Positions 10,301-18,119 are shown, counted from the stretch's first letter. The stretch: DNA of 64,000 nucleotides from WFQV01 sp964611145 (GCA_964611145.1 CAZSYM010000007.1:27292-91291), one strand, 5' to 3'. The notes: generated by a model from the sequence alone, not told the origin. Numbers and translations: made by a program.

Positions 10301-10568
10301 TGTTACGGGACCTTTGCCCTTTATGTTGCAGAATATTTTGGGTGTGGCGTTCATAGATGCGGGCTCGGCATGGCATGAAAATTCGGCCGTTAAGTTTTTC
10401 AAGAAAGATGATCGTGGAAATTTAACAACGCAAGATTTGTTGATTGGAACGGGCTTCGGTTTCCGCCTCAACTTTATTTTTCTATGGCGCTTTGATGTTG
10501 CATGGGCGTATAATATGCAGTACTTTACCGGTCCCAAGTACTATCTTTCGATGGGCATAGATTTTTGA
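7389..10568 (+). CDS. Secreted peptidase MA-like / TolB-like propeller / BamA-like barrel fusion protein
   Basis: A 1059-residue envelope protein with a signal peptide (residues 1-17) and three recognisable parts. Residues about 25-260 hold a gluzincin metallopeptidase: HELVH at 130-134 gives two zinc ligands and the catalytic Glu, and HEGMAE near 163-168 supplies the third ligand. Residues about 270-580 contain repeated SPDGKKI/SSD blades of the TolB/PD40 beta-propeller. After a charged linker (about 610-690), residues about 700-1059 look like a bacterial surface-antigen (BamA/TamA type) outer-membrane barrel ending in a terminal Phe. The whole is therefore probably an outer-membrane protein with a periplasmic protease and propeller. 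Related architectures are annotated as hypothetical or TolB-like in Bacteroidota. Its substrate is unknown. It follows rnr by 14 bases with a GAGG ribosome site. Confidence 0.8.
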   Translation: MKKFSFFFLFLTISIFGQFGQNKVQYIDYDWYYIQTKHFDIYFANGAHKSVEFLAREAETALAKIENDLDYKIDKRIPIILYNSHNDFQETNVSDQFIGQGTGGFTERFKNRVVLPFEGSYAKFRHVIHHELVHAVMNEYLFGGSLQNVISKSIKLQLPIWYHEGMAEFLSSRWETNSDQFIRDAIINEYLPDINRLSGYFAYRGGEALFKYIADTYGVHMLGVLLSKIKGEGNLDDGLKAALGIKLEELNKRWKKALKKVYWPEIASREDPDDFAKRLTDNKKTRGFYNTSPAISPNGEKIAFISDRDIFLDVYVMDTEHPEKVRRIVESGQENDFEELNVLFPAISWAPDNVHIALSGKSSGYDNITLINTVTGEYEELPFHMKGIESVAWSPDGKKIAFDGQNIEQSDIYVYDLESKKIKNLTDDIFSDSDPVWSPDGKQIFFSSDRGEFLSKSEAGENFDIFEHNYKQLDLYRLDIASGRIERLTNWELSDEKNPVISPDGKKMIFTSDYNGISNLYEMDLPPFGDSTGFAKLKPKPLTNSLNGIYQLSATKDGSKLVFTTLFNAGYNIFMLRNPFEMARLDSIEPTVFMKELKKGGIENARIFADTLAARRADSLIAKEERVTKDTLNDSLQIFTGGFVQEKETKRKGKKGRYIFGRGVVRRDTLEGKADTAKIFQAALDENGNYLVNRYKVNFSPDLVYANAGYSTLYGLLGTTVLSFSDMLGNHRLIGVTSMQMDLKNSDYGLSYYYLAKRTDFGFEAFHTARFLYVGNYFFADFYRFRNYGVIVSASYPFNRFYRVDASLGWLNVSAENMDDPSQPIDKESYIIPTLSFVHDNTFWGYTSPIQGTRYNFTVFGNPGVTGKKLSFYSFTWDWRKYFRFFFDNLFVMRFSGGYSGGASPQRFFVGGVDYWINRSFATGQVPLRKASDFAFLTPGLPLRGYDYAEQMGTKYSLVNLELRFPLIRYLVTGPLPFMLQNILGVAFIDAGSAWHENSAVKFFKKDDRGNLTTQDLLIGTGFGFRLNFIFLWRFDVAWAYNMQYFTGPKYYLSMGIDF

Positions 10569-10612
10569 GTTTTTCCCGAAAGAGCACAAGGCATTGCTTT
10601 TGCTTAGCTCGG

Positions 10613-11434
10613 TTAAAATTCGAACTTGTAACTCAAAGTGGCGGATGCAAATTTTCTTACGGCGTCTTCGAAGGAATGCTCTTCGTAATTAAAAATCAGC
10701 GCTAAGTTTTTTGCAAGGGAAAGGGTTAAAAACATTTGAAACGCGCCTTTTTCCAAATAGGGGACGTTATAGAATATCAAGTAGTCGTAATCGAAGTAAT
10801 ATTTTCTTTTCCCTATAAACCAATTGAATATGAAATTTATTTGCTCTGTGAGTTGTAGGCGGAGTTTATTTTCAAATGAGAAATAACTCACTTTCCCGAT
10901 TTGCGTGAGTGCGGGAAAAAAGGAAGCGGAAAAGAAAAGATTGGGACGCCAGAGAATCCCGCCTTTTCCGAAAAATATTTTTGTGTTCCCTTTCCAACTT
11001 ATTTTTTCGAAGGAACCTTCGAGGGAATAAAATATTAGATTTTTATAATACGTTGCCGAAAAAGAAAAGATTTGTGCCGCGGAATTGATTGAATCATAAG
11101 GACTTTTATATTTCCCTTCCGAATGCGAGTAACCAATGGAAAAATAAAACGGGAAAAAATTTGTCGTTCCTTTTACGCTCCAAAAATTTTCTTTGTAACT
11201 TTGATATTTATCTTCTTGTTTGAATTGTTTTGCGACTCCCGAAATTTCATGTAAGTATGAAGTTAAAAAACTCCCCCACAATAGATATTCATCTGATTTG
11301 CTGTTCGTTTTTGGGTTGCTCCCGGCGACGTATCCACTCGCAATTGAAATCGAGTTTTTGCGTAGAGCCTGAGCGAACAGAATTTGTGAGGCCAGCAAAA
11401 AAAATAAAATTGTCTGTATTTTTGTCTTCGGCAT
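10613..11434 (-). CDS. Putative outer-membrane beta-barrel protein, unknown function
   Basis: About 273 residues with a clear signal peptide ending in a LFAQ cleavage region, then alternating aromatic/polar strands throughout and a terminal FEF, the usual C-terminal signature of an outer-membrane barrel. I do not recognise a family. An in-frame GTG nine bases upstream (11443) is an alternative start; the ATG gives a more typical signal peptide. It is the last gene of the minus-strand operon that begins at 16918, though separated from the TPR gene by about 80 bases, so it might have its own promoter. It converges with the 7389 gene across a short spacer without a strong hairpin. In the operon it could be the outer-membrane port or receptor. 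Confidence 0.6.
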   Translation of the reverse strand: MPKTKIQTILFFLLASQILFAQALRKNSISIASGYVAGSNPKTNSKSDEYLLWGSFLTSYLHEISGVAKQFKQEDKYQSYKENFWSVKGTTNFFPFYFSIGYSHSEGKYKSPYDSINSAAQIFSFSATYYKNLIFYSLEGSFEKISWKGNTKIFFGKGGILWRPNLFFSASFFPALTQIGKVSYFSFENKLRLQLTEQINFIFNWFIGKRKYYFDYDYLIFYNVPYLEKGAFQMFLTLSLAKNLALIFNYEEHSFEDAVRKFASATLSYKFEF

Positions 11435-11513
11435 TTCTTTCACGAATCTTAATTTTCAATTTGAATTCAAATGGTTTAAGAGTCTTCGAATAAGAATCCG
11501 TTCCTTTCCGCAA

Positions 11514-12137
11514 TCATTTGGTGGCTTTATATCCTTTCAATGCGCTTGGGTCGTTGGGAACGGAAATTAAAGCGTTTTCAAAATACTTATGTGCTTTGGC
11601 GGTACCGCCTACGTAGTAATTAGCCCAGCCGAGATAAAGGTTTGCCGAGTAGTCACTCGGATAATTTTTGGTTACCTTTTCGAAATAAATCATGGAGTTA
11701 AGATAGTCTCCTTGGTTGAAATATATTAAGCCCAAGTTGAAGTTCGCTTTATAATTCCCCGGGTCCTTATCCAAAATTGTTTCATAGGTTCTTTTTAATT
11801 CTTTTAGCTTGTTCATTTTTGAATACGGGAAAGTTAGACCGAGCAAAGCCTCCACGCTTTTGGAACTGATTCTCACGGCATTTTGATAGTAAAAAACAGA
11901 AGTGTTAAAGTCTCCTTTTAAGTAATACAGCCAACCTAATCGGAGATTGAAGAGGTAATCTTTTTTGTTATCCGAATAATATTTTGCCATAATGTTAATT
12001 GCGTTATTGATGTCGCCGACTTTTTCGGCGGCAACGGATGCTTTGAAAATTTCTATTCGGGATTTATTTTGTGCGTTGACTTGTAGGACCAAAGCCAAGA
12101 ATAAAAGCAAAGCCCAAAGATTTTTTTTAGTTTTCAT
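11514..12137 (-). CDS. Secreted tetratricopeptide repeat protein
   Basis: A 207-residue protein with a signal peptide (residues 1-22, ending near VNAQ) and about four to five TPR units between residues 35 and 200; repeats such as LGWLYYLKGDFN, LGLIYFNQGDYL and LGWANYYVGG show the expected small and aromatic positions. TPR proteins act as scaffolds for protein complexes, here on the periplasmic side. It has its own ribosome site (AAGGAG) and begins two bases after the stop of the urea transporter/M23 gene, so it is co-transcribed with it. The partner is unknown; the neighbouring outer-membrane protein and M23 peptidase are reasonable guesses. Confidence 0.82.
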   Translation of the reverse strand: MKTKKNLWALLLFLALVLQVNAQNKSRIEIFKASVAAEKVGDINNAINIMAKYYSDNKKDYLFNLRLGWLYYLKGDFNTSVFYYQNAVRISSKSVEALLGLTFPYSKMNKLKELKRTYETILDKDPGNYKANFNLGLIYFNQGDYLNSMIYFEKVTKNYPSDYSANLYLGWANYYVGGTAKAHKYFENALISVPNDPSALKGYKATK

Positions 12138-12139
12138 TT

Positions 12140-14260
12140 TTACTCCTTTTTAACTGCTTTAAATTCTTTTCCGCTTTTTGAAAAGTGAAATTCTCTAATT
12201 CCTTTTGATGTGTCGATAATTAACTTACCGTTATCTTCTTTTTGATAAAATGAAAAAATTCCTTTCCCCCTTGTTTTCAATTTTGAGAGCAAAACGAAAA
12301 CCTCATCTTCCAATTTTACCCATTTGAATTCTGTTCGTGTCGAAAGGGCTGAATAAAGGAGGAGAAGAAATTCCGAAGCGTATCGTATCAATCCGTCCAC
12401 CACAAAGCCTACGGGCAAGGGGTCGTCCCAACGGAGTTGTTCGGAAAATTCCAATGGCACTTTTGATGCCGCTAAATAGAAGAAGTAAAGAGCGCTTTTT
12501 TTGCTTCCGACATAATTTGCTACGTAGAATATTTTTTCGGTGGCGTAAATGTTTAATCTGTCCCCGTTTTCGTTTTCGAGATACGGTACGTTCAATATAT
12601 CGACTTTTGATGTCCATATTTCTTCGAATGTTGTCCCGTTATATTCGCATACGAATTCCAATTTATCTCCCAGCTTAAAGTTTAACGCTTCTTTAATGCT
12701 TTTGTGAACGTCGATGTTTCTAATTCTTTCGTTTTGCTTTGGAAAATCAAAAACGTGAAGTTCTTCCGTACCGTCTTTTTCGGAATTGTAATGTGCCAGC
12801 GGAAACTTGTAAGTTTTGTCGCCCAATTTGTCCGTTAGTTGAAATTGGAAATGCAAGTGTGGTTTTGGCGAACGACCGCTATTTCCGCAGCGCGCTATTA
12901 TCTGTCCCTTCTTGACCTCGTCGCCTTCTTTAACTAAAGCGGATTTCCTTTTAAGATGCGAAAGGGAAGAAAACAAACCCTCGCCATGGTCAATAATAAT
13001 AGTATTTCCCCAGTTCTGTTCCAAGTTTACTTCGCCTATTTCATTGTCGCGGACGTTGTCTATTACCCTTGCAATTTTGCCGTCCAACGGGGCGACTACT
13101 GGGGTGTTGAAGCAGTAATAATCGGAAGGTTCTTTCCCGTCGCCGTGATAGAAACTCCCGTTTTCATCGGCGATTTCGAAGTCCCATGCGTATTTCCAAT
13201 CTTCTTTGTGAGTATATTCTCCGTCGAAAGCTTGTGTGATTGTCCATTTGCCGAGAAAAGGAAGTTCGGGAAACAGATATTTAAAGGATGCAAAACGTGA
13301 AAGACGTGTGGAATGATAGTAAAAATTTTCTTCCGGGGAACCGGGAGGAAAATAAAGCAAAGTCAAATCGGTATTTTCCTGACGGAATTTTAAGCTGTAT
13401 ATGGTTGACAAAGTAACAATGTTAAAGGGAAGTACCAACACGGGCAAAAGCTTTTCGCTCAGGATATTTTCGAAGAAAAGCGTAAATGTTATGATGAAAA
13501 ATATTGTCATTAGGAGCAAAGGAATGGTTTTCTTGGAGAGTATGATCATACTTCCGCCCAATGCGAAAGCCGTCAACACCGCATTGAAAGAAGTCAGGAT
13601 TAAAAACGTGTGAGAGGGATTTGGAAAAACCGAAATTACAATGGCATAATTTATTGCAAATGCGATGAGAGAATTCAGAAACATCACTCGAGAGAATGCA
13701 AGTATAATTAGCCACAACAAAATTCCCGCCCAAGCGCTCGATTGCAGTAATATTAGGGCTAAAGACGAGAAGAAAAGATTTAGCCATTCTGGCAAAAATT
13801 CAATCGAACCGCTGGTTGCGGTAATTACGTCTCTGTAATGTATGCCCTGAAAATTTGTTATTACGATTAAGAAAACGTAAAGTGTAAGGATGAACGGTAA
13901 ACTTAGACCGGGGAGATTAAAAAGATTAGCCATTAAATGTTCTAAGGAAGCGGATATGAAGAAAGCAAGAAAAATAAATATGACGGCTAAGCCGATTATG
14001 AAAGGGGAAAGTTTGAAGAAGAAAGCGATTGCCGCTCCAATCAGTATCCCGTTGAAACCGTAAAATCCTTTGCGAATTTTTTCATTGTCGAATTTCAAAT
14101 AAAGGGCAAAGGCGTTTGAAAGTAGGACGCCGAGTAACCCCATTGCTCCCACAGCAGGATCTATAAAAGAGATGAGCAATGCTCCTATGCCGAACCATTT
14201 TCTGTTGGAAAAGAAAATTTGAGCATAGCTATAAAATATGGAATCCAGAAATAGCTTCAT
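12140..14260 (-). CDS. Urea-transporter-like membrane domain fused to M23 metallopeptidase
   Basis: A 706-residue two-part protein. Residues about 1-290 form some ten hydrophobic segments and resemble the urea transporter (UT) family, with the NGILIG motif near 50-55 and a second similar repeat after residue 160. Residues about 325-500 are an M23/LytM peptidase: zinc ligands are visible as His in THKED, Asp in AWDF, and HLHF, so the site looks intact. A further 200-residue C-terminal region is unassigned. UT proteins conduct urea or similar small amides; M23 enzymes cut peptide cross-bridges of peptidoglycan or other glycine-rich peptides. Such fusions occur in Bacteroidota, to my knowledge without a worked-out function. 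The gene sits six bases after the decarboxylase gene and two before the TPR gene. Confidence 0.8.
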   Translation of the reverse strand: MKLFLDSIFYSYAQIFFSNRKWFGIGALLISFIDPAVGAMGLLGVLLSNAFALYLKFDNEKIRKGFYGFNGILIGAAIAFFFKLSPFIIGLAVIFIFLAFFISASLEHLMANLFNLPGLSLPFILTLYVFLIVITNFQGIHYRDVITATSGSIEFLPEWLNLFFSSLALILLQSSAWAGILLWLIILAFSRVMFLNSLIAFAINYAIVISVFPNPSHTFLILTSFNAVLTAFALGGSMIILSKKTIPLLLMTIFFIITFTLFFENILSEKLLPVLVLPFNIVTLSTIYSLKFRQENTDLTLLYFPPGSPEENFYYHSTRLSRFASFKYLFPELPFLGKWTITQAFDGEYTHKEDWKYAWDFEIADENGSFYHGDGKEPSDYYCFNTPVVAPLDGKIARVIDNVRDNEIGEVNLEQNWGNTIIIDHGEGLFSSLSHLKRKSALVKEGDEVKKGQIIARCGNSGRSPKPHLHFQFQLTDKLGDKTYKFPLAHYNSEKDGTEELHVFDFPKQNERIRNIDVHKSIKEALNFKLGDKLEFVCEYNGTTFEEIWTSKVDILNVPYLENENGDRLNIYATEKIFYVANYVGSKKSALYFFYLAASKVPLEFSEQLRWDDPLPVGFVVDGLIRYASEFLLLLYSALSTRTEFKWVKLEDEVFVLLSKLKTRGKGIFSFYQKEDNGKLIIDTSKGIREFHFSKSGKEFKAVKKE

Positions 14261-14266
14261 TTTTGA

Positions 14267-15631
14267 TTATCCATTTAAAGAAAAATCTTTCAGTTTGTCG
14301 GGTAATCTTTCCGGGGCTGTTATGTTTTCCAATTTCTCTGCTTCGCGGATTAACTCCATTTCCCCTTCTTCGGTAATTAGCACTACGTTGGGGCGGAGCG
14401 TGATAAATTGCATCCATTGTGTTACGCTGTATGCTCCAACGTTCAGAATCACAAGCTTATCTCCCTTGTGCATTACTGGCAAAACAACGTCCTCGCGTAT
14501 TACGTCTATATTCATGCATAAAGGTCCGTAAACAGCAGTGTTTTCCGTGAAGCCGAGTGTTTCTTTTGTGGGAGCGAGTTTGTGATTAAACCAATAGCTG
14601 GTAAAAAGGTAATTTACGCCTGCGTCCATTATTATAGCTTGTTTACCGGTTGAAAGACGTTTGGTGGCTATTACGGAGCTAATCAAATAACCGGCTTCGT
14701 CAATCATTGCACGCCCTGTTTCCAATGTTAATATCGGTAATTCATCCTGGGGTAGATTGAGTTCAAAAAGTGCGGAAGTGATTGCATCGGCATAATTTTC
14801 ATAGGTTGGTAAAATCTGTTTAGCTTCCAAGTATTGCCCTTTCAGGGTATTGAAGGAAGGGAAACCTCCCCCGATGTCTATGTATTCGAGGTGGACGTCG
14901 TAATTATCATAAAGTGCTTTTGCCAAGTCAACAAGCTTGAGAGTTGCAATTCTGTATGGGTCGGCGCTCATAATGTACGTCCCGATGTGGGTGTGCAAGC
15001 CTTTTAATGTTAAATTATCGTTGTAAAGAATTCTTTTCAAGGCTAACATTGCTTCGCCGTTTTCATAGTTGAACCCGAATCGGTTCCATGGCGGATAAAT
15101 TCCGGTATCCATGTTTACGCGAATTGCCACGTTTGCTTTTATTCCGATGCGCTCGGCAATTTCCATTACGGAATAAAGCTCGTCAAAATGGTCTATGTGA
15201 ATTAGCGCTTTTTCGCGGATGGCTTTTTCGAGTGCCGTCTCTGTTTTGTCTGGCCCGTTGAAAATAATGTTTTCTCCGTTGACGCCAAGATTTCGCGCTT
15301 TATCGTATTCGAATTCCGATACTACTTCCGCCCAGGAACCCTCCTGGTGGTATATGGAACAAATTGCATTTAGGTAATTAGTTTTGTATGACCATGCAAA
15401 GCGAACTTTCGGATAACGTGTTTTGAAAATTCTTGTCAATTTTCTGTACTGTTCTCTGATTTGCCTTTCGGAAAAGACGAAAACCGGAGAACCGAATTTC
15501 TCTGTGAGTTTATCAATCGGTACGCCGTCGATTTCCGTAATGGGGTGGAACGTTTGCATGGCGCCGAATTTATTCATCATTCCCGATTGCTGTTTTATTA
15601 TAATTGGCTTTTCATATCTTTTTTTATCCAT
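14267..15631 (-). CDS. Fold-type III PLP decarboxylase, diaminopimelate/ornithine decarboxylase-like
   Basis: A 454-residue alanine-racemase-fold PLP enzyme. The Schiff-base Lys is probably K83 in WSYKTNY; HTHIG (213-217), the phosphate-binding GGGFP (254-258), ETGR (304-307), the catalytic Cys C372 in GPLC and a C-terminal Tyr Y401 in GAYS follow in family order. In LysA the Cys lies in CESGD, where the Glu binds the distal amino acid group of diaminopimelate; here it is CMNID, so the substrate is probably not diaminopimelate. Decarboxylation of another amino acid, or of a conjugate made by the adjacent ATP-grasp enzyme, is plausible. Its start overlaps the ATP-grasp gene by eight bases. A 30-residue N-terminal extension precedes the catalytic fold. 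Confidence 0.82.
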   Translation of the reverse strand: MDKKRYEKPIIIKQQSGMMNKFGAMQTFHPITEIDGVPIDKLTEKFGSPVFVFSERQIREQYRKLTRIFKTRYPKVRFAWSYKTNYLNAICSIYHQEGSWAEVVSEFEYDKARNLGVNGENIIFNGPDKTETALEKAIREKALIHIDHFDELYSVMEIAERIGIKANVAIRVNMDTGIYPPWNRFGFNYENGEAMLALKRILYNDNLTLKGLHTHIGTYIMSADPYRIATLKLVDLAKALYDNYDVHLEYIDIGGGFPSFNTLKGQYLEAKQILPTYENYADAITSALFELNLPQDELPILTLETGRAMIDEAGYLISSVIATKRLSTGKQAIIMDAGVNYLFTSYWFNHKLAPTKETLGFTENTAVYGPLCMNIDVIREDVVLPVMHKGDKLVILNVGAYSVTQWMQFITLRPNVVLITEEGEMELIREAEKLENITAPERLPDKLKDFSLNG

Positions 15632-16667
15632 TATTCAAAACTCCTTTGACGGTTATTTCTTCAAATTTTTTTATGTCAACGATTAAATCCCATGAATAGC
15701 GAATGAAGATTTTTCCTATCTCGTAAGAAGTGAATGGTTTTACCTTTTCGCCAAGTGCTAATTGTAATGCGGCGTAAGGGAGATTTTGTCCCGCTCCGAC
15801 TGCAAGATAAACCCAGGCGGGGAAACGTGGGTTTATTTCGAGTAAATAGAATTCTCCGTCCTCCTCTTTCTTGACAAATTCGAACTCCGCACCTCCACGC
15901 CACTCCAACGCTTCTATGATTTTACGAGAAATGCCCAAGAGTTCCTCGTCGTAAATAGAAACCCCTGCCCAACCTTTCCCTTTTTCCGTGATGTACATTT
16001 TCTTACTTGCCACGGCACCTACCGTGCCACCTTCACCATCGCCAAGCGCCACAACGTTAAATTCTTCGCCTTTAATGTATTCCTGTACGATTATGGGCAA
16101 ACCCCATTTTGCAGATAGTTTCGAAAAATAAGCGGTGGCTTCAGTAAAATTGTGTGCAATGTAAGCATCGTAGAAAATGCCTTTAATTACAATAGGGTAT
16201 TGTAAGTCTTTTGGTAAGGAATAGAAGTCATTGGCCGAAGATACGATGATATTAAAAGGTGCTCGGACGTTATGACGTTTGCAAAATTCCAGAAGTTTAT
16301 CTTTTCCACGTAAAATCAATTGTTCCGTCGTGGGCAGGAAAGTTTTAATTCCCATTTCTTCCAATTTTTTGGATAATTTCGAAAAGGCAAACAGCTCGGC
16401 GTCCAACGTGGGAATTACAACATCTAATTTTTCAAGCGAGTGAATATAGGAAAGCCTATCTAAAAACGCGTCCATTCCCGCGGAGGGATATGGAATAAGA
16501 TAACTTCGCTTTGCTATTTCTTTCATGTATGCACCCGGTTCAAGTGCGTCGTAAAGTAACCCGATTATTTCACCCTCGAAATTTCCCGAGTCCAAAATGC
16601 CTCGAATTACGGGGACGCCGGGTCCGGGGCTGTCTATGTTGTTCAATCCCGTTACCGCAACTTTCAT
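15624..16667 (-). CDS. ATP-grasp ligase, carbamoyl-phosphate-synthase-like
   Basis: A 347-residue ATP-grasp protein: a Rossmann-like pre-ATP-grasp domain (about 1-110), then the ATP-binding domain with YPIVIKG, the hinge-like IVQEYIKGEEFN and the metal-binding FEFVKKE and LLEINPRFP blocks. The family joins a carboxylate to an amine, thiol or hydroxyl through an acyl-phosphate. The substrate cannot be read from sequence. The gene overlaps the PqqD-like gene upstream by four bases (ATGA) and the decarboxylase downstream by eight, so the three are almost certainly made together. ATP-grasp enzymes paired with PqqD-like peptide-binding proteins occur in peptide-modification pathways, but no precursor peptide is evident here. 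Confidence 0.85.
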   Translation of the reverse strand: MKVAVTGLNNIDSPGPGVPVIRGILDSGNFEGEIIGLLYDALEPGAYMKEIAKRSYLIPYPSAGMDAFLDRLSYIHSLEKLDVVIPTLDAELFAFSKLSKKLEEMGIKTFLPTTEQLILRGKDKLLEFCKRHNVRAPFNIIVSSANDFYSLPKDLQYPIVIKGIFYDAYIAHNFTEATAYFSKLSAKWGLPIIVQEYIKGEEFNVVALGDGEGGTVGAVASKKMYITEKGKGWAGVSIYDEELLGISRKIIEALEWRGGAEFEFVKKEEDGEFYLLEINPRFPAWVYLAVGAGQNLPYAALQLALGEKVKPFTSYEIGKIFIRYSWDLIVDIKKFEEITVKGVLNNG

Positions 16668-16918
16668 GATTCTTCTACCAATTTAAGATTGCGAAGCATG
16701 GTAATGAATTCATCAAAGTCTCTTTGGGCGGTTTCAGGGTCCACATCATATTTTTCAGTCATGCGGGTTATTATTTCTTCTTCGCTCAAACCCTCTTTCA
16801 GTAAAGAAATGATTTCTCTACCGGTTTCGTTTACGGTGAAAGATTCACCGGTATTTGGCATAAAGAGAAAACCGTTTTCGCTTACCGCCAAATTTCCCGA
16901 AATTTTGTACTGTGCCAT
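16664..16918 (-). CDS. PqqD-family peptide/protein recognition element
   Basis: An 84-residue protein with the PqqD winged-helix-like layout: three short beta strands to about residue 30 (including NTGESFTVNETG), then helices with the GREIISLLKEG and SEEEIITRM pattern ending in a conserved acidic tail. Free-standing PqqD-like proteins (RiPP recognition elements) bind a leader peptide and hand it to a tailoring enzyme. It is the first gene of the operon and is translationally coupled to the ATP-grasp ligase. PqqD-like proteins also appear outside RiPP systems, so a carrier or regulatory role is possible. No PqqA-like precursor, radical-SAM enzyme or leader peptidase is visible nearby. Confidence 0.8.
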   Translation of the reverse strand: MAQYKISGNLAVSENGFLFMPNTGESFTVNETGREIISLLKEGLSEEEIITRMTEKYDVDPETAQRDFDEFITMLRNLKLVEES

Positions 16919-17086
16919 TGTATAATCCTATGAATTTTTATTCTATTCGACAATTTCATAAATTCGAAGGTTTAATTCAAAATTAAATTTACTAAATAGT
17001 GGCTTTTTTTGTTAGCTAAATCACAATGATACTTCTCAAGATTTTTTATTGAGGTTGTTTTTGTGTTTATTGTCTTTTGAAACTTA

Positions 17087-17119
17087 TTTGGCGAAAATGA
17101 ATCAAACCAATCTGTTTTG
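17087..17119 (+). promoter_or_regulatory. Candidate -33/-7 promoter of trxB
   Basis: A TTTG (17087-17090) is followed after 21 bases by CTGTTTTG (17112-17119), six of eight positions of the Bacteroidota TAnnTTTG box. It is about 45 bases before the trxB start. The rest of the 243-base divergent spacer toward the PqqD-like gene is very AT-rich; I found a good -7 box (TAATTTTG on the minus strand) but no convincing -33 partner for the minus operon. Confidence 0.4.
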
Positions 17120-17161
17120 AATTTTTTTGTAACGATTTAAGGATTAAATGGAGAGATTGAT

Positions 17162-18112
17162 ATGGCGAACAATCATCATAAGGTAATAATAATAGGTTCT
17201 GGACCTGCGGGGTTAACAGCGGCAATTTATACCGGAAGAGCTAATTTGGAACCGATTGTGTTCGAAGGGATGGAGCCGGGTGGACAATTAACAATCACAA
17301 CGGAAGTGGAAAATTTCCCGGGCTTCCCCGAAGGCGTGCAAGGACCGGAATTGATGGATATGATGCGCAAACAGGCATGTAAATTTGGAGCGACGTGTGA
17401 ATTTAAGGAAGTGACAAAGGTTGATTTTTCAAAGCGTCCTTTTGTTGTTGAAGCGGAAGGTGAAACGCATACGGGAGATGCAATAATAATAGCAACGGGA
17501 GCTTCGGCACGTTGGCTGGGAATACCAAGCGAAGATACTTATCGTGGCTTCGGAATTTCGGCATGTGCCACTTGCGACGGATTTTTCTACAAAGACCAAA
17601 AGGTTATAGTTGTCGGCGGTGGCGATACCGCTATGGAAGAGGCTACATACCTTACGAATTTTGCTTCGGAGGTTACAATAGTACATCGGCGCGAAGGGTT
17701 CCGTGCTTCCAAGATTATGCTTGAACGAGCGAAGAAAAATCCCAAGATTAAGTTTAAATTGAATTACGTTATCAAAGAATTCTTGGGAACGGAAATAATG
17801 GGAAATAAACGTCTTACTGGTGTCCTTTTGGAGAATACGAAGGACGGTTCTACGGAAAAGATGGATGTTGACGGTGTTTTTATAGCAATAGGTCACAAGC
17901 CTAATACCGATGTGTTCAAAGGTTGGCTGGATATGGACGAAACGGGATATCTGAAAGTGGAACCCGGTTCTACGAAAACCAATATCGAAGGGGTTTTCGC
18001 AGCTGGTGATGTGGCGGATAAGATTTATCGCCAGGCGGTAACAGCTGCCGGAACAGGTTGCATGGCGGCTATAGAAGCTCAACACTTTTTGGAAGCCCAA
18101 GAGATTATTTAA
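17162..18112 (+). CDS. trxB: Thioredoxin-disulfide reductase
   Basis: A 316-residue flavoprotein of the low-molecular-weight thioredoxin reductase family. It shows an N-terminal FAD GSGPAGLTAA motif, the redox pair C135-A-T-C138, the NADPH-binding GGGDTAMEE motif just after it and the C-terminal FAAGDV FAD motif. It moves electrons from NADPH to thioredoxin. Length is normal for the family. It is monocistronic by appearance: its own promoter region lies upstream and a strong hairpin-T terminator starts eight bases after the stop. It is divergent from the PqqD/ATP-grasp operon. Confidence 0.96.
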   Translation: MANNHHKVIIIGSGPAGLTAAIYTGRANLEPIVFEGMEPGGQLTITTEVENFPGFPEGVQGPELMDMMRKQACKFGATCEFKEVTKVDFSKRPFVVEAEGETHTGDAIIIATGASARWLGIPSEDTYRGFGISACATCDGFFYKDQKVIVVGGGDTAMEEATYLTNFASEVTIVHRREGFRASKIMLERAKKNPKIKFKLNYVIKEFLGTEIMGNKRLTGVLLENTKDGSTEKMDVDGVFIAIGHKPNTDVFKGWLDMDETGYLKVEPGSTKTNIEGVFAAGDVADKIYRQAVTAAGTGCMAAIEAQHFLEAQEII

Positions 18113-18119
18113 TGTGGAA

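Noticed and set aside
12454..12469. TGGCAC with correctly spaced GC, plus strand
   Set aside because: Inside the urea-transporter/M23 coding region, antisense to it, with no plus-strand gene downstream.
16919..17161. Hidden precursor peptide gene upstream of the PqqD-like gene
   Set aside because: Only very short frames without ribosome sites were found; no peptide with a plausible leader and core.
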